NCBI RefSeq assembly: GCF_902460355.1
Contig: NZ_CABPTO010000009.1
Location: 1 to 40,612 of the forward strand
Origin: Streptococcus sp. Marseille-P6264
Lineage (GTDB): Bacteria; Bacillota; Bacilli; Lactobacillales; Streptococcaceae
Length of the DNA: 40,612 bases
Direction of reading: 5' to 3'
Shown one piece after another: positions 9,123 to 15,350 of this stretch. The stretch's first letter is position 1, and the number at the start of each line of letters is the position of its first letter. Under the pieces are notes generated by a model, which searched no databases, was not told where the DNA came from, and saw only the letters and a program-made list of their open reading frames with translations. The position numbers were made by a program, and so were the translations under genes.

Positions 9123-9172
9123 CATATTTGCGAGATAAGAACTTCAATCAAGACTTATTAAACATTCTTTCT

Positions 9173-10528
9173 TTAGTCTCTTCTCAAGAATTGATCCAAG
9201 TAATAGTCAAAGTAGGTTTTGCTTCCTGTGATGACTACTGCACGACCTTCAATACCGTAACGTATCTTCTTGGCTTGGGCATCCGTTAAGCTTATTTCAG
9301 CTTCCACCTTAAAGAAGTTGCCTTTTTCCGTTTTCGTCGCATTGTTGTCAATGTTTGAAATTTTAGATTTGAGAACAAATTCTTTATTATTTCCATCCAT
9401 TGCAGTGAAACGCAGAGTCTCACCTTTTTTCAGACTAGCTACATCTTTCGAGGTCACATAGGTTGTGATGACGACCTTTTTTTCCTTGGTCAAAACAGGA
9501 TACAATTGAGCTAGCAACTTTCCCTCGGGAACCAGATTCGCTCCTGCTGTTTCAGGATTTAGGTGGAGAATACCATCTTCAGTTGCTGTGATCATGCCCT
9601 TTTGAGTGATACCACCTTGCACCTTGAGATTATTTTCAACTTCTAAAATCTTTTGATTCAAGGCCGTCAACTCTTGACCAACTTTAGTCAACTGCTGAGC
9701 TTTCAAGGACTCAAGCTGGCTATCCAAGCTACCAGAATAGGCTTGCTGAGCACCAGAGCCCGCATACTGCACTCGATAACCTGCAAGAGCTGATTCAAAC
9801 TGAGAAATCTGACTATCAATTTGCGAAAGAACCTGACTCTTTAGCTGACCTTGACTATCTGCAGCTGCTTGTGTCTCATAAGCCTGATAGATACTATAGC
9901 CGGCATTAGTCGAAGGGACACTTGTCCCATTTTGGATAGCATTTCTAAGAGTCTGATAATCTGATAATTTAGCATTTGTTTCATTGATCAAATTCCCCAG
10001 CTCTGCCTGTGAATTACTAGCTGCTGAGTTTTGAGAAGCAATGGTCGAATTTTGCTGCTCGGTGTTACTACGGATACTCGCAGCTTGATTCTTGTAATCA
10101 TTAAATGCTTGCTCATAGCCGAAGCGATCCTCTCCTGAAAACTGGCTAGTCCCCGTCTTCAGACTTTCTTGCAACAGCTCCAACTGACGTTTTTGCTCCT
10201 TCAAGCTTTCTACTTGAGAGGAGAAGGTTTCTTTTTGAGTATTTTCGCTATCAGACTTATACTGAACTAAAAGATCCCCTTTTTTAACAACTTTGTTTTC
10301 CTTCAAGTTATTAGTGACAATAGCATTGTTACTAGTTGATTGGATATTAGCTAGAATCTTGCTAGGTTCAATAGAAGCACCTGAAGTAATAGTGATTTCT
10401 TTTTTAGCAAAGAGGGAGAATAAGACCACAAAAATCAACAAGAAGAAAGTCGGTAAAATCACGCGCACAGAAAAGCTAGAATATCTACGGTTATAAAATT
10501 CGGCACTCTCTAAGTAATGTTCTTCCAT
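9173..10528 (-). CDS. comB: ComB-type accessory protein of a peptide ABC exporter (HlyD family)
   Basis: 451 residues, close to the 449 of pneumococcal ComB. It starts 'MEEHYLESAEFYNRRYSSFS', followed by one membrane span (about 22-41). Recognisable ComB text includes 'ILANIQSTSNN', 'QYAGSGAQQAY', 'EDGILHLNPETAG' and the C-terminal 'YYLDQFL'. The middle is a long coiled coil flanked by lipoyl-like halves, as in membrane-fusion proteins. It lies 14 nt after the ABC gene with AAAGGAG as RBS. Known role: it works with ComA to export processed GG-leader peptides. Proximity to two such peptides suggests these are among its cargo. Confidence 0.92.
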   Translation of the reverse strand: MEEHYLESAEFYNRRYSSFSVRVILPTFFLLIFVVLFSLFAKKEITITSGASIEPSKILANIQSTSNNAIVTNNLKENKVVKKGDLLVQYKSDSENTQKETFSSQVESLKEQKRQLELLQESLKTGTSQFSGEDRFGYEQAFNDYKNQAASIRSNTEQQNSTIASQNSAASNSQAELGNLINETNAKLSDYQTLRNAIQNGTSVPSTNAGYSIYQAYETQAAADSQGQLKSQVLSQIDSQISQFESALAGYRVQYAGSGAQQAYSGSLDSQLESLKAQQLTKVGQELTALNQKILEVENNLKVQGGITQKGMITATEDGILHLNPETAGANLVPEGKLLAQLYPVLTKEKKVVITTYVTSKDVASLKKGETLRFTAMDGNNKEFVLKSKISNIDNNATKTEKGNFFKVEAEISLTDAQAKKIRYGIEGRAVVITGSKTYFDYYLDQFLRRD

Positions 10529-10542
10529 CTTCTTTCTCCTTT

Positions 10543-12696
10543 CTAACTATTCACAAGATGAGCATAGAAGCCATCCTGAGCAACCAACTCTTCATGCGTC
10601 CCTTGCTCCACGATTTCACCCTTGTCCAAAACAACCACTTTTTCAGATCGCTCTGCAATAGTCAATCGATGGGCAATGAAAATAATGGTCTTGTCCAACT
10701 CCAAAAGGTTGTCAATAATCTTTTTCTCTGTCAAGATATCCAGATTGCTGGTCGCCTCATCAAGGATCAAAACAGGAGCATCGGTCAAAAGAGCCCGAGC
10801 CAAGGCCAAACGCTGACGCTGACCACCTGAAATCCCTGAACCATCTGATGTCAATTCTGTTTGGTAATTCAAAGGCATCCGTTCAATATCTTCACGAATT
10901 TCCGCAATTTCCAGCGCCCGAATGATTTCTTTCTGAGTCGTTCCAGGCTTGGCACCTAGGAGAACATTCTCCAAGATGGTACCATTAAAGACATAAGGCT
11001 GTTGCGGCAAGTAATTGATATGACGGCGCAAGACATGCTTGTCAATCTGATTGAGGTTGATATTATTAACCAGAATTTCTCCCTCGTTTGGATCGTAAAA
11101 GTTCACGATCATCTTGGCAAGAGTCGTCTTTCCAGAACCAGAAATTCCCACAAAAGCTACCTTGCTGCCTCTTTCAATGGTCAAATTAATATCTGATAGA
11201 ACGTTTCGTCCATAGCCATACTTGTAGCTGACATTTCTCAATTCAATGTCACCCTTGGTCATGCTCAAATCACGGATCGCTTTTTTATCCATAAATTCAG
11301 AGTCAACCAGATAAACCTCGTTCAAGCGATTATTGGCAACTTGTGCTGTCTGAAGCTTGGTTTGTAAATTGATAATATTCTCCAGCGGATTTGTGAAATA
11401 AACCAGCAAAGTATTATAAGTAATCAGCTGCCCCAAGGTCATTTTATTGTCCATTACCAAAAGGGCTCCCATCCAAAGGATTGCAACATTCAGCAAGAGC
11501 TGAGCTGTCTTCTTCAAGCCGATTTGGATATTCTCCATCCGACTATAAGCGAATGATTTCTTCAAATAATCCACAAATTCTCTATCAATCTTTTGATAGC
11601 GGAAATCTTCACTTGTCAAGGATTTGATCGTCTCAATACCATTGATATCTTCGATAATAGAAGAAGACAGAATGGCATTAGATTCCATCGTGTCGCGATT
11701 CATTTTTTCAAATGGCTTCATGAAAGCGAAAATCACGACGATATAGATCGGCAGCGAGAGCAAACTGATAAAGAACAAATAGAAGTTTTGTGAGAACAAA
11801 ACAATTGCCATGACGACAACGATAGACACATCCAAAAAGATGGACAGAATAGTACTAGCTAAGGCATCAATGATACTATTGGCATCATTGAAGCGCGATA
11901 CGATTTCCCCTGTCCTTCTCGTCGCAAAAAAAGACATGGGTAGATGAAAGACATGCTTAATATAGGACAAAATCACATCAATCGAAAGGCGTTGTCCCAA
12001 AATGAGAAGCAGATAGCTCTGAGCATAAGTTAGGACCTGTTGCAAAATGTAGACGACTATTAGACCGAGAGAAATAATTCCTAAGGTATTCCTCATCTGA
12101 TTCGGTACGTAGGTATCAATAATCCCCTGCATGTAGTAAGAGCCCACGATATTAATAATCGTCACCAGCATCGTTGCGATAACGATATTGGCAATCAGTC
12201 CCTTTTGTTTCATTAAAATCGGAACAAAAGACCAGAGACCGTTTTTCTTTTCCTTGTGTGGTCTATATTCTGGCGCTGGGGCGATAAAAATAGAGACACC
12301 TGTCCACTCTTGCGCAAACTGTTCCTTAGAAAGTTTGGTCATTTTTACAGCCGGATCCGGATCCGCAATATAAACCGAATGTTTATCGTGCCCAGTCACA
12401 ACATAATAGTGAAGCAATTTCTTATCTTTGATAACATGGGCGATAAAAGGATAAACGATGCCCTTCATGTCAAATAAAGACATATCCGCTTTAAAGGCTC
12501 GTGTTTCAAAACCTAACTCTTCCGAAACCTTCACTAGCCCAAAAGCAGTTGTTCCTCTTAAAGTTGTCTTGGCCATTTCACGCAAACTAGCCAAAGAATA
12601 ATAGGAACCATAATAACCATATATCATGGCTAGCGCTGCTACACCACAATCTCTCGCGTCAACTTGAGCCCTATAATGACGCTTTGTAAATCTCAT
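10543..12696 (-). CDS. comA: ComA-type C39 peptidase-containing peptide ABC exporter
   Basis: 717 residues from the ATG at 12696, the exact length of pneumococcal ComA. An N-terminal C39 peptidase with C17, H96 ('LLHYYVVTGHD') and D112 ('YIADPDP') cleaves leaders after GG. A six-span membrane domain follows (about 160-440), then an ABC ATPase with Walker A 'GISGSGKTT', signature 'ISGGQRQR' and Walker B 'VLILDEATS'. This start has AAAGGAG 5 nt upstream and gives the family N-terminus 'MRFTKRHYRAQVDARDCG'. A second in-frame ATG at 12756, also with AGGAG, would add 20 residues not found in the family. Whether the cargo is competence pheromone, the nearby GG peptides, or both is not decided by sequence. 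Confidence 0.93.
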   Translation of the reverse strand: MRFTKRHYRAQVDARDCGVAALAMIYGYYGSYYSLASLREMAKTTLRGTTAFGLVKVSEELGFETRAFKADMSLFDMKGIVYPFIAHVIKDKKLLHYYVVTGHDKHSVYIADPDPAVKMTKLSKEQFAQEWTGVSIFIAPAPEYRPHKEKKNGLWSFVPILMKQKGLIANIVIATMLVTIINIVGSYYMQGIIDTYVPNQMRNTLGIISLGLIVVYILQQVLTYAQSYLLLILGQRLSIDVILSYIKHVFHLPMSFFATRRTGEIVSRFNDANSIIDALASTILSIFLDVSIVVVMAIVLFSQNFYLFFISLLSLPIYIVVIFAFMKPFEKMNRDTMESNAILSSSIIEDINGIETIKSLTSEDFRYQKIDREFVDYLKKSFAYSRMENIQIGLKKTAQLLLNVAILWMGALLVMDNKMTLGQLITYNTLLVYFTNPLENIINLQTKLQTAQVANNRLNEVYLVDSEFMDKKAIRDLSMTKGDIELRNVSYKYGYGRNVLSDINLTIERGSKVAFVGISGSGKTTLAKMIVNFYDPNEGEILVNNINLNQIDKHVLRRHINYLPQQPYVFNGTILENVLLGAKPGTTQKEIIRALEIAEIREDIERMPLNYQTELTSDGSGISGGQRQRLALARALLTDAPVLILDEATSNLDILTEKKIIDNLLELDKTIIFIAHRLTIAERSEKVVVLDKGEIVEQGTHEELVAQDGFYAHLVNS

Positions 12697-12764
12697 ACAA
12701 ACTCCTTTATTCACACAAAAGTGTAAGTTTGCTTTTATGGAGGGCAACCCTCGCATAAAAACTC

Positions 12765-12815
12765 CTAATTAGTAAACATACTATTCAACACAAACTGCTT
12801 GTCAACTTTATCCAT
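12765..12815 (-). CDS. 16-codon ORF in the comA leader
   Basis: The ORF encodes MDKVDKQFVLNSMFTN. It has GGAGAG 7 nt before its ATG, and its TAG stop overlaps the AGGAG that precedes the upstream in-frame ATG (12756) of comA. Residues 4-10 (VDKQFVL) resemble 'MDNQFVAL' in the leader of the nearby GG peptide (13356-13529), but no GG site follows. It could be a translated leader ORF or a decayed GG-peptide gene. Translation is not shown. Confidence 0.4.
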   Translation of the reverse strand: MDKVDKQFVLNSMFTN

Positions 12816-12891
12816 AGCGGTTCTCTCCAGTAAAAAACAAGTATAAATTAGCGAGAAGAACTTTCATAACAAGCAAAAAATAGATATCTCT

Positions 12892-12921
12892 ATCATACAC
12901 TAATGTGGCGTATTTTTCCAA
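12892..12921 (-). promoter_or_regulatory. Probable promoter of comAB
   Basis: On the minus strand TTGGAA (12921-12916), 18 bp, then TATGAT (12897-12892). It would give a leader of about 190 nt carrying the 16-codon ORF. I saw no recognisable pneumococcal-type ComE repeat or competence sigma box here. The rest of the roughly 310 bp between comA and the peptide-operon terminator shows nothing else. Confidence 0.5.
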
Positions 12922-13004
12922 TGGTATCAGTCGTTTTACTCCATGTAAACATAAAATTACTTAAAAAACAGACATAATGTAACTTTATCAGACCATTCTA
13001 CACT

Positions 13005-13042
13005 AAAAAGCCTCTTGTCCAAATCAAGACGAACAAGAGGCT
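13005..13042 (-). terminator. Terminator of the GG-peptide operon
   Basis: AGCCTCTTGT (13009-13018) and ACAAGAGGCT (13033-13042) are perfect 10-bp arms, followed on the minus strand by a T-run. It lies 20 nt after the second peptide stop, so the operon holds only the two peptide genes and is separated from comAB. Confidence 0.9.
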
Positions 13043-13062
13043 CTATATCGAAACACAAAATA

Positions 13063-13323
13063 TTAGTTAAAAACGTCTGTACCTGCAGCACCACCGTTGT
13101 TAGCGCCACCACGATTGCTAGAACCAGATCCTGATCCAATTCTACCTCTGATGCGACCATATGCACGAATAGCAAGTCCACGTACAGTGCGACCAACTTC
13201 ACGACCGATATCAAATACGGCACGTACAAGGTCACCACCGACCCATCCACCTTCTACTTCAACCAATTCAGCTTCAGTAAGAGGCATAAATTTTTGATCT
13301 AATGATTTAAAATCTTTGTTCAT
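13063..13323 (-). CDS. Double-glycine leader peptide, cationic bacteriocin-like
   Basis: 86 residues from the ATG at 13323, which has AAGAAGG 8 nt upstream. The leader (1-26) ends 'LTEAELVEVEGG', a standard C39 cleavage site. The predicted 60-residue mature peptide begins WVGGDLVRAV. It has an Arg-rich amphipathic part with GxxxG motifs at mature positions 14-18 (GREVG) and 30-34 (GRIRG), and ends in a Gly/Ser/Asn-rich tail. It is the second gene of a two-gene operon, 32 nt after the other peptide. GxxxG motifs in paired peptides suggest a class IIb bacteriocin, but no immunity gene follows. I do not recognise it as a named bacteriocin. Confidence 0.85.
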   Translation of the reverse strand: MNKDFKSLDQKFMPLTEAELVEVEGGWVGGDLVRAVFDIGREVGRTVRGLAIRAYGRIRGRIGSGSGSSNRGGANNGGAAGTDVFN

Positions 13324-13355
13324 GAAATTCACCTTCTTCTATTTGAAATACTAAA

Positions 13356-13529
13356 TTAGCTAAAAAGTCCTACAAAGAAGCCTGAAACCAATGAGCCACC
13401 CAAAATAGCCAATGATACTGTGAAAATATCAACAGGGACTCCGTAGAATGACCATCCACCGTCGATCATCATCATTTCTTCTTCAGTCAACGCAACAAAT
13501 TGGTTGTCCATCATAGCAAAGTTTTCCAT
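13356..13529 (-). CDS. Double-glycine leader peptide, hydrophobic bacteriocin-like
   Basis: 57 residues, with AAAAGGAG 6-7 nt before the ATG at 13529. The leader (1-25) ends 'LTEEEMMMIDGG'. The mature part of 32 residues begins WSFYGVPVDIF and is almost wholly apolar, with a GxxxG motif (GFFVG) near the C-terminus. Both mature peptides begin with Trp and differ sharply in charge, as expected of complementary two-peptide partners. It is the first gene of the operon. No Cys is present, so disulfide-bonded or lanthionine types are excluded. Export by the nearby ComAB-type transporter is inferred. Confidence 0.85.
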   Translation of the reverse strand: MENFAMMDNQFVALTEEEMMMIDGGWSFYGVPVDIFTVSLAILGGSLVSGFFVGLFS

Positions 13530-13546
13530 ATGTGTTCTCCTTTTTT

Positions 13547-13567
13547 ACAAGGTTTCCTTAACCTTGT
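13547..13567. repeat. Hairpin in the 5' leader of the GG-peptide operon
   Basis: ACAAGGTT (13547-13554) and AACCTTGT (13560-13567) form a perfect 8-bp stem with a 5-nt loop. In the minus-strand mRNA it is followed by A6 and then the RBS, so it is not a terminator; it may stabilise the mRNA or affect ribosome access. Confidence 0.55.
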
Positions 13568-13617
13568 TAATATATTGTTTGTGGTCAGTTTTATTTAAAC
13601 ATTGACTCAACACCTAT

Positions 13618-13646
13618 ATTATACAACAACCATACTGGGTCTAACA
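13618..13646 (-). promoter_or_regulatory. Promoter of the GG-peptide operon
   Basis: On the minus strand a perfect TATAAT (13623-13618) follows a weak TGTTAG (13646-13641) by 17 bp. The poor -35 lies in one end of the palindrome at 13643-13664, the layout of a regulated promoter. The transcript leader is about 80 nt. Confidence 0.65.
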
Positions 13647-13664
13647 TGACATCGATGTCATGTT
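13643..13664. promoter_or_regulatory. 22-bp perfect palindrome, candidate operator
   Basis: Arms AACATGACATC (13643-13653) and GATGTCATGTT (13654-13664) are exact reverse complements with no spacer, as for a dimeric regulator. It overlaps the -35 of the peptide operon and lies about 75 bp upstream of the rnhC -10. I saw no second copy in the window. The cognate regulator is unknown. Confidence 0.6.
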
Positions 13665-13738
13665 TGGGAGAAAAATGTGTAATTTTTTTATAATATTTGA
13701 AATATCCTCTTTTTCCCATTTTCCCTAGTTTCATTTTG

Positions 13739-13747
13739 TGGTACAAT
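13739..13747 (+). promoter_or_regulatory. Extended -10 promoter of rnhC, 7 nt before the ATG
   Basis: TGGTACAAT with TACAAT at 13742-13747. Transcription would start at about 13754, next to the ATG at 13755, so the rnhC mRNA may be leaderless. AGGGG lies only 2 nt before the ATG, too close for a normal Shine-Dalgarno. Confidence 0.55.
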
Positions 13748-13754
13748 AGGGGTT

Positions 13755-14639
13755 ATGGAAAGTATTACTTTGAGTCCTAAACAAGGAGAAATTGAGGCTT
13801 TTGTCCAGAAATATCAAGACAAGCTTGTGCCTAGTAAAAATCAGTATATCCAATATCTACTGAAATTGAACCAGGCAACTGTCAGTATCTATACTTCTGG
13901 CAAGGTTCTTTTCCAAGGAGAAAAAGCTGGTCACTATGCTGCTTTTTTCGGCCATCAAGCCGAGGAAACAAGCAAGACCTCTCAGAACATTTCCCTTATA
14001 GGTACGGATGAGGTTGGAAATGGCTCTTACTTTGGTGGTTTAGCAGTTGTTGCTTCCTTTGTCAGTCCAGAACAGCACGCTTTCTTGCGCAAGTTAGGCG
14101 TGGGCGACTCAAAGACCTTGACCGACCTTAAGATTCGGCAGCTGGCGCCGATTTTGAAAAAGGAAATCCAACATCAGGCTCTGCTCCTGTCACCAGAAAA
14201 ATATAACGAAGTGATTGCCTCTGGTTACAACGCTGTGTCTGTCAAGGTGGCTCTTCACAATCAAGCCATTTATCTGCTGTTACAAAAAGGTCTGACACCA
14301 GAAAAAATCGTCATTGACGCCTTTACCAGTCAGCAGAATTATGACAAATACCTGCAAAATGAAAAGAATCATTTTCCAAATCTCGTTAGCCTCATTGAAA
14401 AGGCCGAAGGGAAGTTTCTAGCTGTCGCCGTTAGCTCCATTATCGCTCGCGATCTCTTTCTGGAAAATCTGGAAAATCTGAGTCAAGAGCTTGGCTATAT
14501 CCTTCCGAGCGGGGCTGGGAGCAAAAGTGATCAAGTTGCTTGCCAGATCCTCCAAGCCTATGGAATGGCTGGCCTCCAGCATACCGCTAAACTTCATTTT
14601 AAAAATACAGAAAAAGCTAAAAAGCTCTTAGAAAGGTAG
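13755..14639 (+). CDS. rnhC: Ribonuclease HIII
   Basis: 294 residues, the usual streptococcal length. It removes RNA from RNA:DNA hybrids at primers and R-loops. An N-terminal TBP-like substrate-binding domain (about 1-75, '[13 protein letters not shown]') precedes the catalytic domain, which has '[13 protein letters not shown]' (D85, E86), 'VGDSKTLTD', and the later acidic motifs '[11 protein letters not shown]' and '[10 protein letters not shown]'. The start matches the family N-terminus even though no good RBS precedes it. It is followed after 3 nt by lepB, a conserved streptococcal pairing. Confidence 0.95.
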   Translation: MESITLSPKQGEIEAFVQKYQDKLVPSKNQYIQYLLKLNQATVSIYTSGKVLFQGEKAGHYAAFFGHQAEETSKTSQNISLIGTDEVGNGSYFGGLAVVASFVSPEQHAFLRKLGVGDSKTLTDLKIRQLAPILKKEIQHQALLLSPEKYNEVIASGYNAVSVKVALHNQAIYLLLQKGLTPEKIVIDAFTSQQNYDKYLQNEKNHFPNLVSLIEKAEGKFLAVAVSSIIARDLFLENLENLSQELGYILPSGAGSKSDQVACQILQAYGMAGLQHTAKLHFKNTEKAKKLLER

Positions 14640-14642
14640 ACT

Positions 14643-15275
14643 ATGAAAAACAAACGCTTTGACTTCCGTGCCTTCCTCAAGGAGTGGGGAGTCTTTACCC
14701 TGATTCTCTCTGTTCTCTTACTCACTCGCTGGCTGCTCTGGGCACCTGTCAAGGTAGACGGCCACTCTATGGATCCAACCTTAGCCAATGGGGAGTATTT
14801 GATGGTTTTGAAACACCAGTCCATTGATCGTTTCGATATTGTTGTAGCCTCCGAAAAGGATGACGATGGCAAAAAGAAAGAAGTTGTCAAGCGAGTGATT
14901 GGCCTTCCGGGTGATACCATTCAGTACGAAAACGACACCCTCTATATCAATGGTAAGAAGACTGATGAACCTTATTTAACAGATTACATCAAGAAATTCC
15001 AAAAGGACAAGCTCCAGTCTACCTATGTGGGCAAGGATTACACGGACAACGGAACTTTCTTCCGTAAGCTAGCTTCTCAAGCCCAGGCCTTTACCGTGGA
15101 CAAGGAAGGTAGCCCCGTCTTTACCATCAAACTCCTAGATGATGAGTACCTGCTTTTAGGCGACGATCGCATCGTGTCCAAGGATAGCCGTCAAGTCGGG
15201 GCCTTTAAATCTAGTCAGATTCAAGGCGAGGCTAAATTCCGCATCTGGCCAATCCTACCTTTCAAAACTTACTAA
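14643..15275 (+). CDS. lepB: Signal peptidase I
   Basis: 210 residues. It has one N-terminal membrane span (about 17-35, 'VFTLILSVLLLTRWLLW'), then the catalytic Ser in 'GHSMDPTL' (S42) and Lys in 'VVKRVIGLPGD' (K83). The Ser-Lys dyad cleaves Sec and Tat signal peptides on the outer face of the membrane, including that of the adhesin at the left of this window. 'LLGDDRIVSKDSRQVG' is the usual box E. It starts 3 nt after rnhC, with GAAAGGT as RBS inside the rnhC end, and is followed by a terminator-like hairpin. Confidence 0.96.
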   Translation: MKNKRFDFRAFLKEWGVFTLILSVLLLTRWLLWAPVKVDGHSMDPTLANGEYLMVLKHQSIDRFDIVVASEKDDDGKKKEVVKRVIGLPGDTIQYENDTLYINGKKTDEPYLTDYIKKFQKDKLQSTYVGKDYTDNGTFFRKLASQAQAFTVDKEGSPVFTIKLLDDEYLLLGDDRIVSKDSRQVGAFKSSQIQGEAKFRIWPILPFKTY

Positions 15276-15297
15276 TACTTAAGAGTATACTCCATCC

Positions 15298-15332
15298 AAA
15301 CTCAGTTGACTACTCAGCTGGGTTTGCTTTTT
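15298..15332 (+). terminator. Terminator between lepB and recD2
   Basis: AAACTCAG (15298-15305) pairs with CTGGGTTT (15318-15325) with one G-U pair, followed by GCTTTTT. It ends 18 nt before the recD2 ATG, so recD2 may rely on read-through. Confidence 0.65.
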
Positions 15333-15350
15333 AAAGAGCATATAGAAACA

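Noticed and set aside
12957..13250. 97-codon ORF on the minus strand in another frame of the GG peptide gene
   Set aside because: It crosses the operon terminator, has no RBS and lies over a peptide gene with a clear leader and RBS.
15306..15350. Upstream start for recD2
   Set aside because: It falls inside a terminator hairpin and adds residues not seen in the family; ATG 15351 matches homologues.
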